Source: Candidatus Thermoflexus tengchongensis (GTDB lineage: Bacteria > Chloroflexota > Anaerolineae > Thermoflexales > Thermoflexaceae). Taken from it: a stretch of DNA of 63,414 bases. Positions 1-7,926 of this stretch are shown piece by piece. Under the pieces are notes generated by a model. It was not told where the DNA came from, did not search any database, and saw only the letters and a list, made by a program, of their open reading frames with translations. How positions within the stretch are numbered: the first letter of the stretch is position 1; every line of letters starts with the position of its first letter. A program made the translations under genes and the position numbers. The stretch is taken from the NCBI GenBank assembly GCA_016842085.1, contig JAEVEX010000022.1, positions 1 through 63,414 of the forward strand, in the 5' to 3' direction.

Positions 1-172
1 CCGTAATCCGGACAATCTGGGTTCCAGCAGAAGGAACCGGGCGAAACTAATCGTGTGTGTTCCATTTTGCTCCCTCAACCGTCTTGATGCGGTAGATTAT
101 ATATCAACACGATTGAGGGAGACTACCCGACCACAGGATTTCCGTTTTGTCAATAGGCGGGCTGTGCACAGC
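1..172 (+). promoter_or_regulatory. Probable CRISPR leader with a large inverted repeat
   Basis: This stretch directly precedes the first intact CRISPR repeat and is visibly richer in A and T than the rest of the window, as leaders are. It contains a 13-bp inverted repeat with one mismatch, CTCCCTCAACCGT at 70-82 and ACGATTGAGGGAG at 109-121. The inner TTGAT/ATCAA segments can extend the hairpin around an AT-rich loop. Leader identity is inferred from array polarity: degenerate repeats lie at the opposite, right end. No gene is seen here; the reading frames that run on into the array are repeat read-through. Confidence 0.55.
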
Positions 173-846
173 CTTGCAGGAACGAGACCCGTTTTCAGGG
201 GATTGCGACCCAACGTGACTGCGACGGGCCAGTCGACCGGGGGAAGCCTGCTTGCAGGAACGAGACCCGTTTTCAGGGGATTGCGACCGACAGGGGTTCG
301 TCGGTGCAGTCATAATAGAGCACCAGCCGGCTTGCAGGAACGAGACCCGTTTTCAGGGGATTGCGACGTGAAGAAATCCGCAAGCGTCATGACACACCTC
401 CCCAAGCTTGCAGGAACGAGACCCGTTTTCAGGGGATTGCGACCCGATTAAAGTCCCCGTGAGGCCCCGGCGGGAACCTCCGGCTTGCAGGAACGAGACC
501 CGTTTTCAGGGGATTGCGACCTTCACATACTTCCTGGGCCTGATCCATATCTCGGCCACCTTGCAGGAACGAGACCCGTTTTCAGGGGATTGCGACGCCG
601 GGCGGGGCCCACCCGGACCGCGGCCCCCCTGCCCCCCTCTTGCAGGAACGAGACCCGTTTTCAGGGGATTGCGACGTATACTTACCCGGTGGGAGGTCCT
701 TCAGGTAGGCCTGGACCAGGGTGTAGATCGCTTGCAGGGGCGAGACCCGTTTTCAGGGGATGGCGATGCAAGGCAGTAAGCCTGGGATTCGGTGCTCCAG
801 CCGAGGAAAGCCTGGGGTGACGAGACCCGATTTCAGGGGATGGGGG
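173..846 (+). CRISPR. CRISPR array, 7 intact plus 2 degenerate 37-bp repeats
   Basis: The 37-bp repeat begins CTTGCAGGAACGAGACCC and ends TTTTCAGGGGATTGCGAC. Identical copies start at 173, 251, 331, 407, 484, 560 and 639. A copy with four changes starts at 731, and a strongly decayed one lies at about 811-846. Spacers are 41, 43, 39, 40, 39, 42, 55 and 43 bp, all different. The repeat end ATTGCGAC resembles the ATTGAAAC 5' handle of many type I and III repeats, which supports rightward transcription and a leader on the left. No cas gene is present in the window, so the subtype cannot be assigned. Decay at the right end marks the trailer. Confidence 0.97.
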
Positions 847-853
847 GGGGTGG

Positions 854-875
854 GGGGCACGGCATGCCGTGCCCC
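854..875. repeat. 22-bp perfect palindrome at the CRISPR trailer
   Basis: GGGGCACGGCA is followed without a loop by TGCCGTGCCCC, a perfect 22-bp palindrome. It lies 8 bp after the last decayed CRISPR repeat and about 55 bp before the start codon of the membrane-protein gene. It is of the same kind as the two palindromes at 1992-2087, which also sit beside decayed CRISPR repeats. It may be a small REP-like element or a transcription-blocking hairpin. Confidence 0.8.
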
Positions 876-929
876 TCCCTGTTCCCTGTCCTCCTTCCTG
901 GATGGGCGTCGGTTGGAAAGAGGCGGGAG

Positions 930-1880
930 ATGACGAGCCTGGCCATCGGTTCCTGCATTACGCTTCTGCTTTTCGCCTCTGTTGTTATCGGCGCCTTTTG
1001 GGGAAACCGACGGACTCGTCGGATCGCCCTATCCCCCGTGGCCCTCTTCCGCGCCCCCACGTCCATCACGCTCCAGGAGGCCTTCCATCGGTTTGATGAA
1101 GCGTCAACAACGCGGGAGAAAGGCGATTCCCTGGTCGGATGGAAGGCCAGGCCAGAAATGAGGATGGGGATCCTTGTAGACCCAAATATCACGAGCCTTG
1201 ACATTCAATATGACTACCCCGTCCAGAAGGCCAGCTACAACGGGCTGGCCTTCTTGTGGGAGGACTGGGACGGGGTCGGCCTGCTTTTCGTTTCCCACCA
1301 GCGGAAAAACCGGAGCGCATCATCGGCGCGGTCCTTTGTGGAAGAAATAAGCCGTCTCACCCGGATTCCCTTCGAGGAGGCAGGTGGGGAGGAGATCGCC
1401 TGGGAAAGACTTCAGCAAGCTTTTCCACGATGGTTCCCGAAAATGATAGAGGCATATCGGAGCACAAAGTCTTACATCCGATTCAAGCACATTGTTCGTT
1501 TTACGATCGGCTTTGTGTTTGCTTTTCTTTCCTCCATTCTTCTGGTAATGGCGTTGGGGCCAGATCGTTTTGGCCAAGTGCTAATCGTGGCGGTCCCGCT
1601 GGCCTCAGTTTCCGCCGTGGCAGGGATGGGGTCTCTTTCCGAATATCGCTTATCGGAGGCCAGGCGCTTGCTGTTGGAGGGGGTTCAGGATGTGGATGTG
1701 GATAAGGCTTCCGTTCCGCCGTGGGGTGCCGTTTTCGCTCTGATCCCAATCGTGTCGCTGGGCATGTGGCTTTGCTCCATAAACCCCATTTACGGGGTGG
1801 TCTACATGTTTTTCTATCCCTTCATCCTGATGCCCACGCTCGGGCATTGGCTCTGGGCTGTCAAACCCCAGTCCGCTTAG
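930..1880 (+). CDS. Membrane protein of unknown function inside the decayed CRISPR trailer
   Basis: A 316-residue protein with an N-terminal membrane segment (about 5-23), a soluble middle part, and about four hydrophobic segments in the C-terminal half (about 188-210, 216-235, 262-280, 285-305). I do not recognise the family and no catalytic motif is evident. The ATG at 930 was chosen because GAGGCGGGAG precedes it and the hydrophobic segment starts at once; the frame stays open upstream only through CRISPR-repeat-like sequence. Codon use is less GC-rich than in the neighbours. Decayed CRISPR repeats lie on both sides (811-846 and 2021-2146), so the gene sits inside the array relic, which suggests acquired DNA. 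Confidence 0.75.
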   Translation: MTSLAIGSCITLLLFASVVIGAFWGNRRTRRIALSPVALFRAPTSITLQEAFHRFDEASTTREKGDSLVGWKARPEMRMGILVDPNITSLDIQYDYPVQKASYNGLAFLWEDWDGVGLLFVSHQRKNRSASSARSFVEEISRLTRIPFEEAGGEEIAWERLQQAFPRWFPKMIEAYRSTKSYIRFKHIVRFTIGFVFAFLSSILLVMALGPDRFGQVLIVAVPLASVSAVAGMGSLSEYRLSEARRLLLEGVQDVDVDKASVPPWGAVFALIPIVSLGMWLCSINPIYGVVYMFFYPFILMPTLGHWLWAVKPQSA

Positions 1881-1991
1881 CAGGCGTTCGTGGGGATGAA
1901 GATATAGGGACGAGTGCAGGGCGTGCTCGCCGACGGCATACGCGCATGCCCTTCGCTCTGGAGCAGTGTTTTATGCCGAACACTCCCACAT

Positions 1992-2146
1992 GTAGGGCAA
2001 CTGCGAGCAGTTGCCCTACCCTGGCAGCCGGAACAAGACCCGTTTTCAGGGGATGGCGACCGTGGGGGCGACCCGTCGGGTCGCCCCTGCTTGCTCCGCA
2101 AAATGCTGCGTGTCCGTCTGGAGACCCGTTTCAGGGGATGGCCAAT
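1992..2146 (+). repeat. Decayed CRISPR repeats interleaved with two palindromes
   Basis: The order is: a 13-bp-stem palindrome (GTAGGGCAACTGC, GA, GCAGTTGCCCTAC; 1992-2019); a CRISPR-repeat relic at 2021-2060 that keeps AAGACCCGTTTTCAGGGGAT; a 10-bp-stem palindrome (GGGGCGACCC, GTC, GGGTCGCCCC; 2065-2087); and a second relic at about 2110-2146 that keeps GGAGACCCGTTTCAGGGGAT. Both relics share the GGATGG change seen in the degenerate repeats at 731 and 811, so they belong to the same decaying end of the array. The rest of 1881-2260 holds nothing I recognise. Confidence 0.85.
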
Positions 2147-2260
2147 GCCGGGCGGGACGATGCAGGGGAAGCATCCGGTGTCGCTTTCCCCCGTAGGAGG
2201 GATGAATCCCATAGGGGCTTCGCGCCTTCCGGGAAGGCTCAGAGGGAGAGGGGGAAACCG

Positions 2261-2797
2261 GTGGGCCCGATCCTGCTGATCACCGGACGGCCCGGTGTGG
2301 GCAAGACGACGCTGATCCGTCAGGTGGCCGAAGCCCTCGGCGACCGGGCCGGCGGATTCTATACCGAGGAGATCCGGGGGCCCCAGGGTCGCCTGGGCTT
2401 CCGCCTGGTCACGCTGGACGGGCGGTCGGCTCCTTTTGCGCACGTGGATTGGGCCGGGCGGGTTCCCTACCGCGTCGGGCGATACGGGGTGGATGTGGAT
2501 GCCCTGGACCGTCTGGGGGTGGCCGCGATCCGCGAGGCCATGCTGGAGAAGGAGGTGGTGCTGGTGGATGAGATCGGGAAGATGGAGCTGTTCAGCCGGG
2601 CCTTCCGCGAGGCCCTCGAGGATGTCGCCGCCAGCCCCCGCCCCCTGATCGCCACCATCACCCGCAGCCCCCATCCCTGGGCCGACGCCTTCAAACGCCG
2701 CCCCGGCGTGGACCTCTGGGAGCTCACCCCCGCCCATCGGGCGGCGCTCCTGGCCCGCACGCTCGCGTGGATTGAGCGGGTGCGATCGTCCGCATGA
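2261..2797 (+). CDS. THEP1-type nucleoside-triphosphatase
   Basis: A 178-residue P-loop NTPase of the THEP1/NTPase_1 family, which hydrolyses nucleoside triphosphates in vitro and is common in thermophiles; its cellular role is unclear. Walker A is GRPGVGKTT (about residues 9-17). The Walker B region VVLVDEIGKMEL carries the DEIGKME signature of the family. The length matches the family. GTG at 2261 is chosen because the P-loop strand starts directly after it and GAGAGGGGGAAA precedes it. Longer upstream frames run through CRISPR relics. The gene converges on the aminotransferase gene 29 bp away. Confidence 0.88.
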   Translation: MGPILLITGRPGVGKTTLIRQVAEALGDRAGGFYTEEIRGPQGRLGFRLVTLDGRSAPFAHVDWAGRVPYRVGRYGVDVDALDRLGVAAIREAMLEKEVVLVDEIGKMELFSRAFREALEDVAASPRPLIATITRSPHPWADAFKRRPGVDLWELTPAHRAALLARTLAWIERVRSSA

Positions 2798-2826
2798 GAA
2801 GGCGCGGCAAGCGGGAGGGGATGGCG

Positions 2827-3912
2827 CTACCCCCGGATCGCCTCCTCCAGGATGTCCATCCCTCGCCGCACCAGCTCCCGATCCGCCTGGGCGCCCATGT
2901 GGCCGATGCGGAACACCTTCCCGGCCAGCGGGCCCAGGCTCCCGCCCACGGCCATCCCCCGCGCCCGCAGGCGGCGATCCAGCTCCGGCCAGGGCAGATC
3001 CTCCGGGACGTAGACCGCGGTGACGGTGGGGGAAGACCATTCCTCCCGTCGGGGGAAGAGACGGAGCCCCATGGCCTTCAACCGCTCCCGGCAATAGGCG
3101 GCCACCTCCGCGTGGCGGCGGAAAACGTTCTCCAGGCCCTCCTCCAGCACCCGCTGGCATGCGACATTCAGGGCTGCCAGCGCGTGCCAGGACGGCGTGT
3201 AGGGGAACCAGTGGTCCTCCAGGGCGGTGCGGAAGGGGCCCAGGGCGTCGTAGCCGGCGTAATCCACCTCCCGCACGATCTCCCACGCCCGTTCGCTCAC
3301 CGTCACGATCCCCAGATCCGGCAGCGCCGAGAGGCACTTCTGCGTCCCCACCAGGCACAGATTGATGCGCCAGTCGTCCACCCGCAGGGGGACCCCTGCG
3401 GCGCTGGAGACCGCGTCGACGTAGAAAAGGGGGACATCATAGTGGGCGACCAGGGCGCCGACCTCGGCCACCGGGTTCAGGGTGCCCGAAGGCGTCTCAC
3501 AGTGGACCATGGTGACCATCTTCGGGCGGACCCGGCGGATGGCTTCTTCCACCCGCTCTGGATCGGCCGCCTCGTCGTAATCAAATCCCACCACCTCGAC
3601 CTCGGCGCCGATCCGGCGGGCCATGTCGGCGATGCCATAGCCGAAGACCCCTGTGGCCACCGCCACCACCCGATCCCCGGGGCGCAGCGTGCTCTTCAGC
3701 GCCCCCCAGAGCCCCACCATGGCCTCCCCGTTCATGAGGACAACGGTGTTTCGGGTCCCCAGGATCGCCCGGAGCATCTCCTGGGTCTCCGCGTAGAGCT
3801 CAACGTATTCCGGCTCCAGATCCGCGGAACCGTAATCCTCCTGATAAGCCGCCCGGATCTCGGGCGGCACCCTCGTCGGCCCCGGAACCAGAGGGATCGC
3901 GTAGGTGCGCAT
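2827..3912 (-). CDS. Class V aminotransferase (alanine-glyoxylate / serine-pyruvate type)
   Basis: A 361-residue PLP-dependent fold-type I enzyme. The N-terminal LVPGPTRVPPE is typical of alanine-glyoxylate/serine-pyruvate aminotransferases. The Schiff-base lysine is K192 in GTQKCLSALPDL, preceded by the PLP-binding Asp in YVDAVSSAAG (about D166). GGAGG lies 6 bp before the ATG. The likely reaction is transamination between glyoxylate or a hydroxy-keto acid and alanine or serine; the exact substrate cannot be read from sequence. The glycolate-oxidase-like pair at 7927-10697 would produce glyoxylate, so a joint glyoxylate role is possible but not shown by operon structure. Confidence 0.9.
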   Translation of the reverse strand: MRTYAIPLVPGPTRVPPEIRAAYQEDYGSADLEPEYVELYAETQEMLRAILGTRNTVVLMNGEAMVGLWGALKSTLRPGDRVVAVATGVFGYGIADMARRIGAEVEVVGFDYDEAADPERVEEAIRRVRPKMVTMVHCETPSGTLNPVAEVGALVAHYDVPLFYVDAVSSAAGVPLRVDDWRINLCLVGTQKCLSALPDLGIVTVSERAWEIVREVDYAGYDALGPFRTALEDHWFPYTPSWHALAALNVACQRVLEEGLENVFRRHAEVAAYCRERLKAMGLRLFPRREEWSSPTVTAVYVPEDLPWPELDRRLRARGMAVGGSLGPLAGKVFRIGHMGAQADRELVRRGMDILEEAIRG

Positions 3913-3930
3913 CGGGAGGCCTCCACGCCT

Positions 3931-4263
3931 TTACCGGCTCTCGATCCCAATACGCTGGATCCTCTCCCCGACCCGGCGAAGCAGAAAATTCACGAACCGC
4001 CCCGCCACAATGGCGGCGTGCTCCGGCTTTCGCGCCTTGCACTCAAAAGAAATGTTCGCCTTCTCGCTGCTCGGCACGCGCCATACGTCCCCTTGGACGT
4101 CTGAGCGAGGCGCCTGATAGCGGATGTGCACCCTTTTCTTCCGGCGCCAATCCGGCACCTCCCAGCCTCGTGCCCTCCGGATTTCCCGGAGAAGCTCCTC
4201 GATGAGGATCGCTTCATCCTCCGGCCTTTGCGTTTCAATCTGGATCAGGAGACGTGTGGCCAT
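3931..4263 (-). CDS. Small hypothetical protein, 110 residues
   Basis: I do not recognise the family. The protein is charged, with many Arg, Glu and Lys residues, no membrane segment and no signal peptide. It opens with the beta-like segment TRLLIQIET and a helical EDEAILIEELLREIRR stretch. It lies co-directionally 18 bp upstream of the class V aminotransferase and 35 bp downstream of the 442-residue protein, so the three probably share a transcript. Coding status rests on this spacing and on the start codon after a G-rich segment. Confidence 0.6.
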   Translation of the reverse strand: MATRLLIQIETQRPEDEAILIEELLREIRRARGWEVPDWRRKKRVHIRYQAPRSDVQGDVWRVPSSEKANISFECKARKPEHAAIVAGRFVNFLLRRVGERIQRIGIESR

Positions 4264-4298
4264 GGCCCACCCCCGCGGTTATCTTCACCTGCTTTTAC

Positions 4299-5627
4299 CT
4301 ACCACGTGCTCAGCTCTGACATCTCGTGCTTGTAGAACCACTCCCGGACGAAGTCCACCTCTTCCGGATCGGCAAGGGAGAGCAGCTTCTCCCAGATTCC
4401 GGCAGGCAGCTGGCGGAGCCAGCGGATCCGCTCCTGCTTGCGTGCCCCATCCTGAACCCGGGCCGCCTCCTGCTCCATCGCCTCCCAATCCCCCTGGAAC
4501 AACGCGGCGCAGGCGACCACCAGCCACAGATCGTTCATGGTGATCTGGTGCATGTTCCCTTCCGGGTCCCACACCCTCATGATCACCTCCCCGCCCATGG
4601 GCGGCGGCGGCAGGATCGGTTGCAGCTCCCGCGCCGGGGCGGTCATCTCCGCGACCGCCTGCTCGATCCGCTCCGCCGTGATGGCCATCACCCGCCCTCG
4701 CTCCGCCAGGAACCGGTAGAGCCGCGCCGTGGTCCGCAGCATCCGGCGCTTGCGGGCTATAGGTACTTCCCCCACATAGAGATAACGCAAAAGGTGCATC
4801 CAGCTGCTCAGATGATGGCCTGACAGATCGTCCGCGGATTTCAGCTCCAGCTCTTCCATCACCAGGAGGAGGTCTTCCACATCCTCCTCCGTTTCCAGGG
4901 CCTCGCGGGGGCGGACGCTCTGCAGGAACGCGGTCAGATCCTCCAGGGGAAGCAGGGGGGCCTTCAGGGTGGCGTAAAAGGCCGTCAGCCGTTCGATCGC
5001 CCGGGTCGTCGCGGTTCGCGATCGGGCTTCCGGTGGGAGCACGGTGGGATCCTGCAGCAAACGGGTCAGGGGTTCCCGGAGATCCATCGGGGTGACCGCC
5101 ACCGTCTGGTGCCTCCGGCCGGCCCGGGCCCGGCCGACGAAGAGCAGGCCCCGCACCCGCAACTGCCCCAGAAGGGATTTCGGCGGCCGATCCGCCCAGA
5201 ACCATCCGTCTCCCTCGATGGAGCCGAACTCCCGCTCCAGATCGGCGAGCGGCATCCAGCCGCCTCGCTCCAGGATCCGGGCCAGGGCCAGGCGGGCGTC
5301 CAGGGGCAGCCCCTCCACGATCTCCCGCAACCGATCCGGATCCCTCAGATGCGAGGCGATGCGAGCGATTTCATCCGGCTTTTTCGGTTGTTTCTTCCCG
5401 CCCACCTGCTGACCGATGGCGTGGATCCAGGGGGCCGGCAGGCTTTTCAGCAGATCGGTCAGGGAAGCGTTGACCCGAATGGGCCGGCGGTCCTGTCGCT
5501 CCCGCCGTTCTTCGCTCAATCGCCAGAGGAAATAGTCGGTGAGCTCCGGGCCAACGAAGCCGGTTTCCTCCAGCATGAGGATCGCCCGGCGTTCCTCCGG
5601 GCTGGCTCGTCGCGGGCGCAGCGTCAT
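4299..5627 (-). CDS. Hypothetical protein, 442 residues, helix-rich
   Basis: A soluble, charged, Leu/Arg/Glu-rich protein without transmembrane segments. Residues about 100-190 resemble a repeated winged-helix arrangement (ARILERGGWMPLADLEREFG, then SLLGQLRVRGLLFVG), a style seen in helicase-associated domains, but no ATPase motif is present and I cannot assign a family. An AGGAGC ribosome-binding site lies 9 bp before the ATG. It heads a minus-strand group with the 110-residue protein and the aminotransferase. Confidence 0.7.
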   Translation of the reverse strand: MTLRPRRASPEERRAILMLEETGFVGPELTDYFLWRLSEERRERQDRRPIRVNASLTDLLKSLPAPWIHAIGQQVGGKKQPKKPDEIARIASHLRDPDRLREIVEGLPLDARLALARILERGGWMPLADLEREFGSIEGDGWFWADRPPKSLLGQLRVRGLLFVGRARAGRRHQTVAVTPMDLREPLTRLLQDPTVLPPEARSRTATTRAIERLTAFYATLKAPLLPLEDLTAFLQSVRPREALETEEDVEDLLLVMEELELKSADDLSGHHLSSWMHLLRYLYVGEVPIARKRRMLRTTARLYRFLAERGRVMAITAERIEQAVAEMTAPARELQPILPPPPMGGEVIMRVWDPEGNMHQITMNDLWLVVACAALFQGDWEAMEQEAARVQDGARKQERIRWLRQLPAGIWEKLLSLADPEEVDFVREWFYKHEMSELSTW

Positions 5628-5795
5628 CTTTCATGCTCCTGACTCAGAATCTGCCCCGGATCCAGCGGGTTACAGGTTTTCCTTGCCGGGGGAGGAGGGA
5701 AAGGGTCTGGGAAACCCCTCGGGAACATCTTCCCTGCCATCCATTTTATCGCACCTATCCGCTTATCCGCTTTACGCCCCGCATGCCGTATCTCC

Positions 5796-5829
5796 AAAAA
5801 CAAAACGCCGCAGCCCTCCGGCTGCGGCG

Positions 5830-5830
<1 letters not shown>
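5796..5830 (-). terminator. Intrinsic terminator of tRNA-Val
   Basis: On the minus strand a 9-bp stem (ACGCCGCAG with CTGCGGCGT, 8-nt loop partly closed by GG/CC) is followed by TTTGTTTTT. The stem starts at the last base of the encoded CCA end of the tRNA, so the terminator abuts the tRNA. Confidence 0.85.
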
Positions 5831-5906
<76 letters not shown>

Positions 5907-5917
5907 CTTCGCTTCGC

Positions 5918-5946
5918 ATTATAGCAGGATCCCGGCTTTCCGGCAA
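5918..5946 (-). promoter_or_regulatory. Sigma-70-type promoter of tRNA-Val
   Basis: On the minus strand TTGCCG (5941-5946) and a perfect TATAAT (5918-5923) are separated by 17 bp. The -10 box ends 11 bp before the mature 5' end of the tRNA, as expected for a tRNA promoter. Confidence 0.8.
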
Positions 5947-6514
5947 CTGCCTTCCGGATCTGTCAAAAGCCGGGATCCATAGGGTGTAGCGGGCTCTCGC
6001 CCGCCAGCCCTTCCGGCGTGGCCGGCACCTCCCCCTGCGCCACCGCCGGATAGCGCTCCCCATTCCACACGGCCCAGCCAATCCGCTTCCGATGCCCATC
6101 CCCACCGGCCCCATACCCGACCATGGCTTCCCTGCTGGATGGGAAGTAGAATGGCCCAGGATGGTCCGGGGAACAGCCCCCCGATGGAGCGGCCGGGAAA
6201 CCCGGAAGGGGTTCGTTCGGCCTTATGCCTTCGAGCTCTTCGGCTCGCGCAACCCTTCGAACGGGGGGACCTGGAGGGGACGGAAACTCCTCTCGCGGTG
6301 GCCGGGGGCCCCGCTGGGTGAACCCGCGTTTCCTCCTCCCCTCGGGCCATCCCCTTCCCGCATACCCAAAGGGAGTGGGGGAGGGGAAGGGATCCGGCTC
6401 CTGCACGCGGTGGCCAGCGCCCCGTCTGGGGCTATCGATCTCCTTTCCCTTCCTCTAAGGGGCCTTTAGCCCCGACGGCTTCAGCTTCTCCTGGAGGCAG
6501 AACGGAGGATGGGC
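5947..6514. other. Intergenic region, no recognisable gene
   Basis: This stretch holds overlapping low-complexity Pro/Gly/Arg frames on both strands that look like GC-rich noise. Near its right end, GGGGCCTTTAGCCCC forms a 5-bp hairpin and continues into CGACGGCTTCAGC before the NIF3-like gene. A similar string occurs before the epimerase gene at about 18426-18451. Nothing else is recognisable. Confidence 0.5.
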
Positions 6515-7378
6515 ATGAGGGGTCTGACGACGGAAGATCTGGCGGCCATCGCGCTGGATCTGGTGGGATGGTCGGAGTTGCCGCCGGATTCGGCGATCTA
6601 TGTGCCCGGGCGGGGGATCCGACGGGTGCTGGTGGGCATCGATATCGGGACGGCGGAGCTGTTGCTGGCCCGGCAGCTGGGCTGCGACGCCGTGGTCGCT
6701 CATCATCCTGTCGGGATGCGTCACCGGATGGCGCCGGTCTATCGGCGCCACGTGGAGCTGATGATCGCCCACGGGATCCCGCGGGAGGCCGCCGAGGCGG
6801 CGGTTCGAGAGCGTATGGAGGATCTGGAGACCTCCGGTCATTCGGATAATTACGATCATGTGATCTCTGTGGCTCGCCTGTTAAACATCCCTTTTCTCAA
6901 CCTGCATGCCCCATGCGACGAGGCCGGCCGCCGGATTCTCCAGGGGGTTATCGATGAAACGCTTGCCCGCAACCCCCATGCCCGTCTCCAGGAAATCGTG
7001 GAGGCGCTGGGGCAGCTCTCGGAGTTCCAGAAGGCGGAGACACCGATCTGGATTGCCATGGGAGAGCCAGACGCTCCGGCGGGAAAGGTCGTAATGGTCC
7101 ACGGCGCCCTGACCAACGGAGGCTATGCCGTGGCCCGGACTTACTTTGAGCATGGGATCGATACCGTGGCTTATATTCACATCGCGCCGGGCGAGCTGTC
7201 GCGGTTGCGGCGGGAGGGGCGGGGACAGTTGCTGATCACCGGCCATATCGCCAGCGATAGTGTGGGGATCAACCCGTGGATCGCCGAGCTGGAGGCGCGG
7301 GGGATGGAGGTGATCCGCATCAGCGGGATCCTCGGGCATTTCGATCCCAGGAACCGCCGATTTCTCAAAAGGGCGTAG
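6515..7378 (+). CDS. NIF3 / DUF34 family protein
   Basis: A protein of the NIF3-like family (dinuclear-metal fold, annotated in places as GTP cyclohydrolase 1 type 2); the biochemical role is uncertain. Family marks are VLVGIDIGTAELLLARQLGCDAVVAHHP near residues 40-65, with the metal-binding HHP, and a C-terminal LLITGHIASDS segment with a His ligand. ATG at 6515 is preferred because GGAGG at 6504-6508 gives a 6-bp spacing; the in-frame ATG at 6509 directly abuts that site but could use GGAGG at 6493. The stop is 3 bp from that of the convergent HIT gene. Confidence 0.85.
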   Translation: MRGLTTEDLAAIALDLVGWSELPPDSAIYVPGRGIRRVLVGIDIGTAELLLARQLGCDAVVAHHPVGMRHRMAPVYRRHVELMIAHGIPREAAEAAVRERMEDLETSGHSDNYDHVISVARLLNIPFLNLHAPCDEAGRRILQGVIDETLARNPHARLQEIVEALGQLSEFQKAETPIWIAMGEPDAPAGKVVMVHGALTNGGYAVARTYFEHGIDTVAYIHIAPGELSRLRREGRGQLLITGHIASDSVGINPWIAELEARGMEVIRISGILGHFDPRNRRFLKRA

Positions 7379-7381
7379 TTC

Positions 7382-7813
7382 TCAGCGCCCGTTCTCTCGC
7401 AGCCGATCGATCGCCTCGCGGAGCTTCCGGGCGATCTCCGCCATCTCGGCCTCGCCCGCATAGCGCTGGCGGGGCCAGAAAAAGCCCCTCAGCCCATCCC
7501 CTTTCCGCCGGGGAACGACGTGAATGTGCAGATGGGGCACGCTCTGGCTCACCCGGTTGTTGATGGCCACGAAGGACCCCTCCGCTCCCAGCCCGACTTC
7601 CACCGCCCGGGCCAGGAGGCGTGCGTTCCGGAACAGCGGCCCCACCAGTTCCGGTGGCAAATCGATCAGGGTCTCATAGTGATCCCTCGGGATCAGAAGA
7701 CAGTGTCCCGGGAACAGGGGGCGATGATCCAGGAAGGCGATGGAGATTTCATCTTCCAGCACCATGAAGGCGGGGGTCTCGCCACGAAGGATACGGCAGA
7801 AGGCGCAGCTCAT
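7382..7813 (-). CDS. HIT family nucleotide hydrolase/transferase
   Basis: A 143-residue protein with the HIT triad motif PHLHIHVVPR in the C-terminal half. The N-terminal CAFCRILRGETPAF is the usual opening of bacterial HIT proteins, with a possible zinc CxxC. HIT proteins cleave or transfer nucleoside phosphoramidates and dinucleotides through the His nucleophile. The start at 7813 is chosen because homology starts there; the frame stays open upstream without family features. It follows the glcD/glcE pair on the same strand. Confidence 0.93.
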   Translation of the reverse strand: MSCAFCRILRGETPAFMVLEDEISIAFLDHRPLFPGHCLLIPRDHYETLIDLPPELVGPLFRNARLLARAVEVGLGAEGSFVAINNRVSQSVPHLHIHVVPRRKGDGLRGFFWPRQRYAGEAEMAEIARKLREAIDRLRENGR

Positions 7814-7926
7814 GGTTAACCCCCGTTGATCGCTGTCCCCGAGGTTTTCAGGGATTCGGGCAGGGCTTGCGCCGCCTGACTCCTGTCCGAGAGGCGAACG
7901 GCACCTGTGCGCGGGTCTCTTTGACG

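Noticed and set aside
53-820. Several reading frames with repeated LAGTRPVFRGL-like peptides
   Set aside because: They are translations of the CRISPR repeats; the 37-bp period and unrelated spacers explain them.
1877-3358. A 493-codon minus-strand frame
   Set aside because: It lies opposite THEP1 and out of frame with the aminotransferase. It is Pro/Gly/Arg-rich without motifs, a shadow of GC-rich coding DNA.
2794-4104. A 436-codon plus-strand frame opposite the aminotransferase
   Set aside because: It is antisense to a gene with clear PLP motifs and has no family features itself.
5919-6406. Two overlapping minus-strand frames upstream of tRNA-Val
   Set aside because: Low-complexity Pro/Gly/Arg composition and no motif. 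They run across the tRNA promoter side, and no ribosome-binding site is visible.
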